From Chrysoperla carnea (Eukaryota; Arthropoda; Insecta; Neuroptera; Chrysopidae), in assembly GCF_905475395.1 (NCBI RefSeq), contig NC_058339.1:47315172-47379171 (forward strand): 64,000 nucleotides of DNA, in the 5' to 3' direction. Every line of letters starts with the position of its first letter. Position 1 is the first letter of the stretch. The notes under the pieces are model-generated. The model was not told the DNA's origin and ran no database searches. It saw only the letters and a program-made list of their open reading frames with translations. Shown piece by piece: positions 42,201 to 51,575 of this stretch. A program made the position numbers and the translations under genes.

Positions 42201-44234
42201 ACTATTAAAAGCCATAATTGAAAAATATGAATTTTTTATTCATGAACACCCCCGCAACCCCCCTTGTGGGTGGAATTTCGTAAAATCCGTTCTTAGCTGA
42301 CCTCTACTTGGCAAAAGGAATATTCCTGCCAAATTTCAAGTCTCTAGGTCTTATAGTTCCAGAGATATCGTGATGAGTGACTATCTATATCTATAGAAAG
42401 TCTTCTATATATTTATAGATACAATGTCGCCATTTTTAGTCAAATAGGTTTATTTCTATGGTAGTGTAAAAGCTAGAGCCAACCGTGTAGCTTTATGATG
42501 GCCGGACTGAATAAGACCAAAATTATTTTTTTATCAGATTAGGAACAGCAAATTGATTTTAAAACCCATTTAATCGATTTATCACTAATTATGTCAAAAT
42601 TTTTCATTCTGTCTGATAATACAGTAAGTAAAAATACAGGGTCTATCTGTTGAAAGATTGGTACAAAAAATTTTATTTTGTCAACATGCTGTTTATTTTA
42701 ATGAAAATTTCCGAAACTTGAAATTTCGAATTTTAAAAAGTTGGATTGACCCTCCAATCAATTGAGTATGTGTAATATAATACAAAATTAGCATTTACAA
42801 ATCCTTAATTGAACCCTAATTGAAGAAGATATAATTTCCTACTAGTCATTAGTGGCCTTTTTAGGATTTAAAACTAAGAAGATTAAACTTAGTTCCCTAT
42901 TCTTTTTCATGACTGAAAATGTAATTGAGATTATGAATTTATATATCAAAAAATCAAGAAAAATTCTATACAATTTGAAATAATTTTAATTTAGATAAAA
43001 CATACCTACCTTATTGTTCAAAAATTTTAATGTGCGTTTCAGGTAGCTCAAGCTGCTGCTTATACTTTAAAAATTGACCTAGATATGATTCAAATAAAAA
43101 CAACAAACAATTTTAATGCACCCAACAACTTCCTCACGGGTGGGAGTGCAACTAGTACGAGTGTATGCTTTGTAAGTATTTTTTTTTAGGTCAAAGCCAA
43201 ATCAATTTCATTTATTTATTACAGTTTTTAGTCATGAACTTGTTGTATTATTTAGGCCACCATAGAAGCATGCAAAATTTTACTAAAACGGTTGGAGCCG
43301 ATAAAAAATCAAATGCAAATATACAACTGGCAAGAAATGATACGAGAAAGTAGAAAGCAAAATATTGATTTAAGCGCTACTTACCAGTGAGTCTCATAAA
43401 ATTTCATTTGTCATTTCATTGTAAGTCATTTCACTTTTTTTTAGATTCAATCCGTTTACTGATAAAAGAATTACCAATTACAAAGTTTATGGTGTAACAT
43501 TTAGTGAAGTTGAAGTAGATATATTAACTGGTCAACATTTACTTAAACGTGTTGATATTTTGGAGGATGTCGGTCAAAGTATAAATCCAGAAATTGATAT
43601 TGGTCAAATTGAGGGAGCTTTTTGTTTTGGTTTGGGATACTGGCTTACCGAAGAAGTGTTATTTGACAAAAATGATGGACAACTATTAAATAATCGTACA
43701 TGGAATTATCACGTGCCTGGTATGAAAGATATCCCAATTGATTGGCGAATTTCGTTTAGAAAAAATGCACCTAATCTTCAAGGAGTTTTGCGATCAAAAG
43801 GTATTTGGATACAACAATTGGATCGTAAACATAGCTTATAATTTTCTTCATTGCAGCAACGGGTGAACCGCCACTATGTATGAGTGTATCAGTTCCTTTA
43901 GCCATTCGGCAAGCGTTAATTTCAGCTCGAAAGGAAAGCGATCCAACCCAAACTTCATGGTTTGAAATAGGTATGACATGGGTCTTTCAAACCAAAGTGT
44001 CGCCGAAGAAGAGAAATTGAAGATGTATATGTTTGTGCACTCATATCTATACTCCTTCTTGGCCGGTGGCTACTTTGGTGTGAACAACCTATATTTATTG
44101 TGGTCGAACCCAGCAAATTCTATCAAAGTAAAATAATTTTTTCTATTTCAGATGGACCTACAACTATTTCCACCGTTTTGATGAATGATCAGTACCGTTT
44201 ACATGACACAAATCGTGTGGTTGTTAAACTATGA
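30264..44234 (+). CDS. AOX: aldehyde oxidase (insect type), 20 exons, one frame break
   Basis: Oxidises aldehydes to acids in the cytosol, with electrons passing from molybdenum cofactor through two 2Fe-2S clusters to FAD. Exons: 30264-30307, 30888-30931, 30997-31175, 31233-31746, 31801-31996, 32064-32166, 32486-32616, 32678-32968, 33821-33989, 34047-34168, 34228-34546, 35269-35452, 40566-40948, 41010-41200, 41510-41668, 43043-43171, 43256-43386, 43445-43800, 43857-43970, 44152-44234, all GT-AG; about 1280 residues, normal for the family. Cluster-one Cys are 60, 65, 68 and 90; cluster two 130, 133, 165 and 167. FAD region includes Arg-Asn-Ile-Gly-Thr-Leu-Ala-Gly-Asn. Molybdenum domain has Arg-Arg-Leu-Gly-Gly-Gly-Tyr-Gly, Gly-Gly-Met-Glu-Met-Gly-Gln-Gly and the catalytic Glu in Gly-Glu-Pro-Pro near 1219. 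These favour aldehyde oxidase over xanthine dehydrogenase. Exon 5 is one base short, giving a stop at 31944. The 14-residue first exon is inferred from phase. Confidence 0.93.
31936..31946 (+). other. frameshift in aldehyde oxidase exon 5
   Basis: The frame entering exon 5 hits TAA at 31944-31946. From about 31942 the +1 frame continues as good FAD-domain sequence to the donor at 31997. The exon length leaves two bases where the next exon needs zero, so one base is missing (or two are extra). This is the only phase error among 20 exons. Confidence 0.85.
33400..33720 (+). repeat. interspersed repeat inside oxidase intron 8
   Basis: A TG/TC microsatellite (about 33450-33478) followed by a block beginning GGATGAGCCGATTTTGATTT and a GC-richer tail (GGATTCCGTACCCGGAAGAA). 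The arrangement resembles interspersed repeats common in insect genomes. The ORF at 33528-33710 lies within it and is not a gene. Confidence 0.45.
35619..35888 (+). repeat. 5' LTR of element 2
   Basis: Starts TGTAA and ends TTACA, a 5-bp terminal inversion. It has a hairpin near its start (TATCACT-TCCAT-AGTGATA) and AATAAA at 35870-35875. Two copies of TATTCCTTTCAGG lie 63 bp apart; the first continues as the donor consensus CAG|GTATGT. Confidence 0.97.
35888..35901 (+). promoter_or_regulatory. candidate self-priming site of element 2
   Basis: AAATTAAATTACAA at the 5' LTR/internal junction is the exact reverse complement of 35755-35768 (TTGTAATTTAATTT) inside the LTR. No tRNA-type TGG site is present. 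Tf1-like elements prime reverse transcription by folding the RNA 5' end onto such a site. The RNA start at about 35755 is not proven. Confidence 0.5.
35911..37062 (+). CDS. gag: element 2 Gag polyprotein
   Basis: A 383-residue particle protein. The ATG at 35911 lies 22 bases after the LTR and is the first start in the RNA body. The N-terminal half is mixed and charged; a central block around residues 145-250 (Trp-Phe ... Trp-Tyr ... Trp-Ser-Glu-Trp) has the look of the retrotransposon Gag capsid region. Near residues 329-347 there is an atypical zinc-knuckle-like motif, C-X2-C-X9-H-X4-C, with a longer Cys-His spacing than the usual C-X2-C-X4-H-X4-C. It ends with TAG at 37060-37062 directly after a slippery heptamer. 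The minus-strand ORFs across this region are shadows. Confidence 0.92.
   Translation: MEKLFVHLIRRSDEYFELAGLSEDKRLWFSLPDEHKNLYEHKVLSSKTTIKSAIAAIKPINGFRKIGIKLDEDLKKEYFDEDGNLSYKNYPLQESVVFFDVSEKLQEENFLIKRIKELELKLNDKDEIKLQNIEKKFVLDKYDKTQNPSEWFSKFESECDRNKIKGGTQMIEALRFFVAGSAKHWYEGNLKKFGLTNWSEWRNSFFSIFIDKGWTAVRKAYTYKYLGGSLIDYALTKENLCLEVESDSTMSSRINLIVMGLPSQVQDELDREDINTIKKLYNELRKLDGQYNKRSKENKPYDNRHEKTKLGESTKKKQIDIPLKKPCYMCEALGWKNRFHPSNECRNKILYAQKKESNLIETKSDSENEAEMMKMEIDRNSLN
37044..39884 (+). CDS. pol: element 2 Pol polyprotein, truncated in integrase
   Basis: Reached by -1 frameshift from gag; no ATG is needed at its start. Counted from 37077: aspartic protease with Asp-Ser-Gly near 21-23; a Lys/Glu/Asn-rich linker (about 120-200) containing two 24-bp DNA repeats (37521-37544 and 37545-37568); reverse transcriptase with Tyr-Met-Asp-Asp near 405; RNase H with Asp-Thr-Asp-Ala near 553; integrase His-His-Cys-Cys domain about 743-782; DDE core with Asp near 808, Asp near 867 and Glu near 903 at the usual 35-residue spacing. 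About 12 residues after the Glu, sequence of a later part of the core appears in a different frame, and this frame stops at 39884. About 20 codons normally found there are missing. The C-terminal part continues at 39835-40240. Dead for integration unless helped in trans. Confidence 0.94.
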   Translation, partial: PKFFKLESPDNLIPLIHVNVIIDDKMKIKAVYDSGSNVSLINQRVVDVLKTSLLKHNTAFKTINGFNFSSARANIKLKIGNITNNLNTFVVKNSEFSYDLLLGLDAIKKFKLIQDENLNIYQKPKNDEMLQIRSNQNQKKSCEISNKIITNENKEDKENVKKEDNIDVKKEDNKDVKNFNKEGKINENEKEEKNTENIRIYHQEETNENQFKPKLDHIDGYEKKVELLNIIENHKKIFAKNKFDVGKVKSREAEIKLMRDEYVTARPYKCSIPDEREIKDQVQKLLASDLIEESDSPFASPVTLAYKKEDGRKSRLCIDFRNLNKITIPECYPFPTINDITEKVSKCKYFTVVDINSAFWCIRLKEKDREKTSFVTKYGKFMFKVLPFGLKNAPAIFQRILSNIIRRNNLDEFCVNYMDDCLIFSRNWKDHMQHISRFLEVIGEEGFKLKLEKCKFAAQSVKYLGHYIEENKISPAQENLKAIKNLKRPTDKSGVRSVLGTINYFIKYIDHSAQKFEPLHRLLKKNTEFIWTEECERSFSMIKEYLCSRPILSIYDVEKDVYIDTDASQKGLGATLRQPQSDGLLHPVAYFSRKLSEREKKMETIHLECKAIKEAIKYWKYYLIGRKFFVCSDHKPLENLRTKSRTDEILGDLVHYLSQFNFQIIYKKGKENIIADLLSRQPVLEYFENEDVIQVVNLIELSEIKRDQYENQRELTTAKGTERRHDIIFKMLKGRKRIFVSEKLGLEIINKLHNHYGHIGVAQMRNKIRQHYYFKNLDKLIIDFCKGCVTCRQSKTRRGRLIGKLSRIGPATEPYEILSIDTVGGFAGNKSIKKFMHILVDHFSRYAWISTTKSQCAKDFINLIHPIAKNNKIKLILADQYTGLNSVELKNYLNRRGIQLVFTSIDCASSNGLNERLNQTLVNRIRLKIITQRFIALLTMSHNICS
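37053..37059 (+). promoter_or_regulatory. -1 ribosomal frameshift heptamer U_UUA_AAC
   Basis: TTTAAAC with gag codons TTA (37054) and AAC (37057) in exact slippery phase, followed at once by the gag stop TAG. The -1 frame is open from 37044 into pol. No strong downstream hairpin is obvious. Confidence 0.8.
39835..40240 (+). pseudogene. element 2 integrase C-terminal remnant (out of frame)
   Basis: Reading in a different frame from pol, this stretch shows the Tyr-Asn-Ser-Thr segment that usually follows the integrase core, then a Leu-Leu-Leu-Gly-Lys segment and the C-terminal GP module (Leu-Gly-Pro-Phe-Lys-Ile-Leu, about 40095-40115). It ends at a TAA made by the first bases of the 3' LTR. 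It is clearly the detached end of the same integrase. Confidence 0.88.
40225..40235 (+). promoter_or_regulatory. polypurine tract of element 2
   Basis: GGGGGGGAAGG directly abuts the 3' LTR and overlaps the last codons of the integrase tail frame. Confidence 0.9.
40236..40505 (+). repeat. 3' LTR of element 2
   Basis: Identical to 35619-35888 by eye. Its first bases complete the stop codon of the integrase tail frame (TAA at 40238-40240). Confidence 0.97.
41960..42420 (+). repeat. interspersed repeat in oxidase intron 15
   Basis: Opens with CTAGCTGTTACCCGCCCGCT and contains TTCGTAAAATCCGTTCTTAG, CAAATTTCAAGTCTCTAGGT and AGAGATATCGTGATGAGTGA, a layout familiar from abundant insect interspersed repeats. 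The copy is noncoding. I cannot name the family. Confidence 0.55.
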
Positions 44235-44846
44235 CTTTTTCAAAGCTTGTGGAGCATGGAGGAAAGTAAACTTAATGATTTGGGTTACTTAAAAAATTTT
44301 TGAAATCGAAACATTGAATTATCGAACTTTATATTAAAATTAACATGTTTATTTCCGAGTTTTTCCAATATTAACTTCAAAAAGATGAAAGAATAACTTA
44401 TTTTTAAGATTTTTATCCCTTTATAGATTTTCTAAAAAAATATATCCTTGAATTTGAAAAATTATGGTGCTTATTAGATTAGAAAAAAAATTTTTTGTTC
44501 ATATTAAGCGAAATTTTACAAAAAGTATCCTTTCTTAAACAAGGGTATATCTTCCATCGGCAAAGTGACAAGTTTTATGATTTGCTTATTTTAGTTCATA
44601 GTTACACAAAGTGTATTATTTATAGTAGTAAATTCTTCAGACCCCTTAAAAATATGGATGTATTTTTTATTAAAAATTGTATTATAATTAAAAGTTTTTT
44701 GTTGTTGGAAAAATCAACCCTGTTTACACATGACAAAGTGCATCAGTGTTATTATGTCTGCAAATTTTATTTTCTTCAGCGTCACAGTAAAACACATGAT
44801 GCTTCAAAAACTAGCTGTGATGAGCATGATTTTTAGTAATCAGACC

Positions 44847-44852
44847 AATAAA
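44847..44852 (+). terminator. candidate polyadenylation signal of the oxidase gene
   Basis: AATAAA about 610 bp after the stop codon, with a second AATAAA-like string shortly after. It is a plausible 3' end, but unproven in AT-rich DNA. Confidence 0.35.
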
Positions 44853-47800
44853 ATGAAAACAAATAATAAAAACTAAATCATTAAAATTAACCAGTGTCCC
44901 AATTGTTACTGAATATATCCGAGAAATTCCAAAATTTCGAGACCCACCTGAAATTCCAAATTTCTCTGAATATTTGGCTTGCAGAAAAAATGATAAACCA
45001 AGAAAATTTAATTTTTTTTAACTCCATTTTTCATTTTTTTTTTTGGTTTGCATAAATGTTACTGCAAATAAAGGTAATAGGATCGATAGTTTTCTCAGAA
45101 CTAAAATTTAAGACAGACTGACATACAAACATGTACATCGCAAAATATTTCTTGTTTCAATTTTCGAGACAGGCAACAACTTTATATCAGCAGGTTAAAA
45201 CTACTTGTGTAGTATACACCATCAGATCGAATAAAATAACAACAGAGAGGGTAGGTATGAAGGGTATTTTTTTATATTTTTACCCTAATACACCAGTATT
45301 ATTTACATTTTTTTGGTTCGAGAATTTATAGGTTTATAAATGAAATGGATACGACCCTTAGTCTATGTTAGTATAGTGCGTTCTTATGCTAAAAAAATTT
45401 ATCATCTGATATATGAGTACTGTGTATAAGCCTTTTTATGTCAGGAATATTAATCAACTTATATCCTATGTACTCCAATATTACATTATTGATAAAAAAC
45501 CTCAATATAAAAGAAAATTTTTATTAGATGCTAATAAACATACCAATAAATAGCTTGAATATTAAAGATACTCCTATCCAATGTCCTTTTGTGAACCAAA
45601 CGTGAAAATTAAGTCAAAAAAATAAAAAAAAGGTTGTAATACATGTTTTGGCTTTAGTCTTGCATAATCTGCATTAAAAAGACGAAAACTTAGATAAAAC
45701 TGCAGGACCGACCTTTTTTCTCTTATTTTGACCAACTTCAAATAGATGAGAGCTTAAGGAGACTTTCCCAAAATGTTAATTGTTATTATTTGAACTTTTG
45801 ATATAAATAGTTGAATAAAAAACTGCACGAATATGCTAGAAAAAAAGACTAGGACATAAGAAAAAATAATTTTTCTAGTTACTAATTATATGAAATATTG
45901 TAGACAAGTAAAGGCAGAATTTTCGTGATGTATTTAGACTGAATTATGTCACGAAATTGGTTCTATAAATCATAGTACCAAGAATTTTTTCTCTGAATAG
46001 CCAAGGAATCTCGTTGGATAAATTATTTTAGGGGGGAAGAGACTGAATCAGGGTCCAGCTTAATTTTAGGTTATGTCCTGGATCACTGTAAAAATTTTAT
46101 TTCAATCCTACATCAATGGAGTAAAGGATAATTCTTTTTCTGGAACATCAACGGTTTTTTTTTTCTTGAAACAATTGCTTTGTATTCTAAATTATTTGAA
46201 AAGTATTTTGGTTCGTGAATTCTGAATTCGCATCGTTTCTCAAATTTTGCCTCCCTTAAGAATTTTTCTACTATGAACACAAGCCCCTTAGTGACCTTAA
46301 TTCAATTCAACTCAATTCAACATTGACCTGAATGATCCTATTTTTCTCCAACTGAATTATATTTCCGAATGAAAAGTTAAAATTTGTTAAGGTTCCTCTC
46401 CTTCATTCTTCCATTCTGTTGAATCCGTTTTCTTATAAAATTAGTTTTAACAAAAACTTTATATTTAACCATCTATTTATTTGCCCCAATTAAATACATA
46501 TTTTGTTCTTAAATTTAAAAAATTTTTCGTAGTCCACTGTCGACTTATTTGTCAACCAGTTTCATAAATATAATAAAAGTAAAATATGGTAAACAAACTT
46601 TTCTATAAAATTCTCAGAAAATAATAAAATTGTTAATTCTTTGCCAAAAGTCAAGACACCATTGATAAATTTATTTTTTTATATTTTGGAGAATTTTACT
46701 ATGAAGAATTACTAAGTAATCATATTATAAATTTTAATGCATATCGTAAAAAAACTTAATTTTAATGACCAGTATATTAAAACAGGCCATGGAGTTCAAT
46801 TATACAGTTTCTGTATTGCTGCAAAGTTACTGCTTATATAGTAAAAGCCGATAATAATTATTCGGACAAAAAATTAACCGTTAGCCGTTTTGTTGGATGC
46901 TGAAACGCCTGTTTTTTGAAAGTCAAAATGCCCTCAAGCTTTAAATTGAAAGATACCTGTTTTTGCTAAACGAATATAAAGATGATCGAACAACTAATTA
47001 AAAATCATTTTTTCCTTCCTTTGATATAATAAAATGTTCGTTCTGATAAAATAATTGAGAAAATTTTTAAGGAGACTACCTTTTATTGAAGTTCTGGGAA
47101 ATAAATTTTTCATTTGCTATTCGAAAATCTTTCTGGTAGAATTTTAAACATTGAAAGAGAAAATCTTGTTACCGAACATTTTCTTATATCAGAGGTTGCC
47201 CAAGAGCAGATAAAGAATACACATACGAAGTTTCAATGACAGAATTTATAAGCGTAGGCCTGAGAACTATTTTGCAATATATTATTATGGGTGCTGCACG
47301 TGTTAGCTTACTGTTTTGATTCAAAAAGAGGATAATGTTTTTGACAATAATATAAAATAGCTACATCAATCTTAACAACTGGATTTTTTAACACGCCCGA
47401 ATCAGGGATATGCATTTTTAGATTTTCTTTTGTCAAATGTCTGGACATGCTTAAAATATACTGAGATTGTATTTCGATTAAAATATTGATTTTTATATTT
47501 TTAGGAACACACACCCGAATTCTTAGCTTCTCGTTTTTTTCCGATAATTGTATTGGAACAAAACAAAATATCCTCTTAGTCAATTGATCCTTTGTGTTGA
47601 CAAGCTTTAACAAACGGTTATTATAAAAAATGTCGATTTGATGATGATTATAAATTAATTTCAAGTAGGTATTAGATAATCATAATTTTGTATCTCAGAG
47701 CAAAAAAATTCTCTTACATGTTCTAAGAAAAATTTGTAGACATACTGTAAAAGTTAATACTTTCATTTTGATTTTCGAACAGTGAGTCAAACAGCCAGTG

Positions 47801-48611
47801 AAGAAAATGAAAGATGATATATATTTCTACTGACAACCAAAAAAATGAAAGCATAGTCTTATGGTCCGTTGGAAAAAATAAGGATCTTGATTTTTCGATC
47901 AGTTTTCAAATTAAACTTAAATAATAAAAAACAATATTCTTCTTTGAATTTTAAACATAATTTAATAACTCTTTACTATTTAAAGATTTGGAAAAAAACG
48001 TGGAAAACTACTAAATATTGAATATGTTTTTAAATAAACCCATTTAATTTCATAAAATAAAAAAATTTGCCCATTGATGTGAAAAAATTTGGTTTGTTGT
48101 TTGTGTTATATGTTCAGTTTGAATTTTTTGCGAATCGTGCACAGCTCATTCATAGTATACTTAACCGATTATTTTTTATAACGTAAAACGATAACGTACA
48201 CCGCATATTAAATAACATTTTCAACAAGTCACCATGATTGTGCAGAAAAAAAACCATAACAAATTTTCAAAGATTTTCATCATTTCTACTTATACAAACT
48301 AGCAAAAAACCAAATTATATATTAATCCTGCCATCATGTTTTAATTACCATCAAAAATTTAAATAAAGTAATCAAAGATTACGACAACAAATACGTGATT
48401 TGAAGTTTAATAATAAGTTATCTTCAACAGTCTCTGAACAAATAGCATCTCATAGCCGAGCACATAGCAACGAATAAAAAGTAGTCGTATATTATTTGTA
48501 CAGAAGACTACTCTCTTCAAAATATGAATAAAAAAATAGAGTATAATGCAATATCACTTCATAATACTTCCATTTTATCAAAGAAAAATTTTGTTTAATA
48601 AAACTGTATAC
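44853..48611. other. intergenic DNA
   Basis: No supported gene. The longest ORF (47308-47664, minus, 118 codons) has no motif I recognise and no splice context, so I do not call it. Confidence 0.45.
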
Positions 48612-48822
48612 AGCTTTCGTTATTGAGCTATCGTGGTCACAGATAGAGGGGCAGTTGAACAGATGGACAGGCGGACAACCGGAAATGAACTAATTAGGTG
48701 AATTGATGAACATCTATACCAAAATTTTGTTCGTAGCATCATAATTTTTAAGCGTTACTTTCAAACTTGGGATTTAACTTAATATACCTTGATATATTTC
48801 ATATGTACATGGTATAAAAAGC
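48612..48822 (+). repeat. dispersed repeat family R1, copy c
   Basis: 3' part of the family: TTGAGCTATCGTGG, CAACCGGAAATGAACTAATT, ACCAAAATTTTGTTCGTAGC, and the end CATGGTATAAAAA. Confidence 0.82.
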
Positions 48823-49734
48823 GAAAGACCTAGAATCTATCTAGCCCGGAAGGGCCCGACTCAAGTAGACTCACGTAGACGGTCTCAAAAAGTACCGCTT
48901 AGGAAAATGGCTAAAGATTTAATATAACATTTAATATCTATAATAAAATTGCGTATAAATAAAAGTTAATTATCTTTTTAGACACGAGTACTGCACTGCG
49001 GAACTCCGCAATAGTGCCTACGCGTAATTAGGAAAGTGGTGCTCCAAATTCAAAATTGTAAAAGAGAATTAAATAATTCAAAATCAACCAGAAAAAAATT
49101 TTTCAACAGAAAGATATATAAAAGGAAAAATTTAGGGTGGACACATTTTTAAAATCGGCGATTCAAAAATGCTTACATTAATACTTTAGCAACATATAGC
49201 GTGAAATAATGATAGATTTTCGAATGAAAAGCTGTTTACAAGGATTTCCTGGTATTGTAGTTTACAAAACGTTATTAACTATAACGTTTAAATGGAAGTA
49301 AAATAAATATTATTCTTACTATCAACTAGAATTCTAGAATGATTATTATTTCAGTCCGTTTAATATTTTTCTCACTTATTTTTTTGCTATTCATAATAGA
49401 AACGATTATATAAAACGGTATCATTTAAAGAGTGGGTAAATAGTATATAGTAAGTATAGTAAAAAGGGGAGAGTGGTCTATTTCGTACCAGTGCTAAAAT
49501 CGAAAATCTAAAAAAAGAAATAAATAAAAAATCGCTAATATCGACAAAAAAAGAAAGCTGGTTATAATATATTGATATTTTTATTTAGCTGTAAGGAATA
49601 CTATACTGATATATTTCTAGACGTTTCCACATTTTCATAAAATTGAAATTATTTTACTATTCGATCAGATCAATCTCATACAATATTATAATTAATTATA
49701 AAAATTGCTTGTTTTTATACTACGTATTTATGAA
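48823..49734. other. intergenic DNA
   Basis: AT-rich with a GC-richer patch at about 48840-48900 and 48982-49022, the latter with an imperfect hairpin (GCACTGCGGA...). It does not fold like a tRNA. No gene. Confidence 0.4.
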
Positions 49735-50105
49735 ATTTATCAAGATATACTAAATTTAGTCCCAAGTTTGTAACGCTTAAAAATAGTGATGCTACGAACA
49801 AAATGTAGGTACAGGTGTTCGTGGAATCACCTAATTAGTCCATTTTCATCTAATCCATAATCACCTAATTAGACACGATAGCTCTAAAACGAAAAGAGAT
49901 ATCAAGCCGAAATTTTTATAGCGTGCTAAGGACGTAAACAGTGAGGCCAAGTTTGTAAATGAGCAACATAGGCCGATTGAGTCTGGGGTTCGTAGGATCC
50001 ATCATGTAAACCGTTAGAGATAGACAAAATTTTTGTTTGAAACATTTTTTAACACTGTTTACCAGCGAGGTTGCATAGGAATATCAGTTACGTGTGTGTG
50101 GCTAT
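49735..50105 (-). repeat. dispersed repeat family R1, copy d
   Basis: Inverted copy with CACCTAATTAGTCCATTTTC, a local duplication of the CACCTAATTAG phrase, CGAAATTTTTATAGCGTGCT, and GTAAACCGTTAGAGATAGAC. Confidence 0.82.
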
Positions 50106-51130
50106 CTAAGAGTGGATATCTTTTCTTACTTACGTGACACAAAAAACAAACGATTCATCATCAACACCGTGTATACATGATATTTCAACAACTATCTCAG
50201 TCAAGTGCTTGGTTTCACTTTTTCTTTTTTCTTTTTTTTTTAATTATAATTTTCCTAATTCGTACCAATACAAAGTTTCTGAAAACGTGAATTTCTATAC
50301 TAAACATATATTTTGTGATTTTTTATTTATTTTTTATCAAATAAACAGTTTATGATTAACTATGTATAATTAACTAAAGTTTTATTATCAAAAAGAAACC
50401 TTTTGATTTTGTTAATCAGTGATGTACCGATTATGAAATTAGTTGGCAAAATAGTAATTTCTGTTAAAAAAGTGAAAATTTTAATAAAATTGGTTTCAAG
50501 AAATTTTTGGTTCGGGCACGTAAAGAAATTCTTGATTCTACCATTTGATTAAAAAATTTAAAAATAGTAAATCAGATAGATGCACATGCTCTTTAATGTT
50601 AATTATGGTAACTTTCCCCTATGTATAGATAGAATGTGTTGAATGCGCGTTAAAGCAGCAACCAACATCAGTTCTTCTCTCTACTTACTCGTCTTATAAA
50701 ATAATACTCATAACACACGATACCGGATATTATTTTTTACACTTTAGAAAAAAAGTATATTAAATATGATTTTAGTTACAGATACACTTTTTTAATACTC
50801 AACACAACATTTTAAGTTCATTGCATTTATTAGATAATGCTGGTGTGATGTGAATCGTTTAGTTAGGTGAATATTCTACTTACATGTCAAGGTTATTCGA
50901 TTTTATTCGAGTAAATTCGAAGTCATTCTTCTGATTCTTTTAAAATTGATGATTTCTACAAAAAATAAAATGACACATTATTGTTTCGATGATGGGTACG
51001 CGGAATAAAAAAAATGGGTACGCGTTTATAAAATTTGAACCTAATTTCCAATCAGTTCAAACATAAAACTAATTTTCTTGTTGTTGTAGAATTTTGTTTG
51101 CCTACTCTACATTTTTAAAAAAGGCCAATT
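50106..51130. other. intergenic DNA
   Basis: No gene supported. The ORF at 50134-50355 crosses a T-rich tract and has no motif. Confidence 0.4.
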
Positions 51131-51575
51131 TCAATGATCTTTTAGTACCCCATAGACTTGTTTCACAAATTGTTCACAGAATTCAATATTAATTTGAAGA
51201 AGTATTTTAGAAACAGTTTCAAAATAACCACAGTCTTCGCCTTCTTCGCTTTCTCCAAAATATGATAAAAGATTACTTTTATATATATCAAGAATTGAAA
51301 AACGACAAAAATGACATGGATACGGAAATACTAGGAGCCTTATACAGGTACACATTTAACACGAATATGGCTAAAGCAAATGAACATATATTTTCATGAA
51401 AAGAAGTATTTCCAATGCGCTCACTACTTATATCCTTTAGTATTTGTAATTGTTTTTTAATGTAAGCGTTTATTATTTGTGTTTTAACGAATATCCAGGT
51501 CCAATATTCGTGTAAAATTGAATACGATACTAAAACTTTAAAATTTTGTTCATAAATCCTTTTTGAAAAATGCAT
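51131..51575 (-). pseudogene. possible coding relic
   Basis: Two overlapping minus-strand frames (51288-51575 and 51131-51355) have protein-like composition: one with a hydrophobic stretch after an amphipathic part, the other with an acidic segment Glu-Ser-Glu-Glu-Gly-Glu-Asp and a regular helical end. They could be one broken gene or an unrecognised exon. No family is recognisable and there is no clear splice structure, so chance remains likely. Confidence 0.18.

Noticed and set aside
30264..44234. Xanthine dehydrogenase identity for the oxidase gene
   Set aside because: The molybdenum-site motif (Met-Glu-Met-Gly-Gln-Gly-Ile-Asn) and Arg-Arg-Leu-Gly-Gly-Gly-Tyr favour aldehyde oxidase.
44495..44836. 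113-codon ORF after the oxidase gene
   Set aside because: No motif; lies in the probable 3' UTR/intergenic region.
47308..47664. 118-codon minus-strand ORF
   Set aside because: Longest isolated ORF in its region but no motif, no splice signals and no repeat relationship; compatible with chance.
48982..49022. Hairpin-like GC-rich patch considered as a tRNA or small RNA
   Set aside because: Stem is interrupted and no cloverleaf can be drawn.
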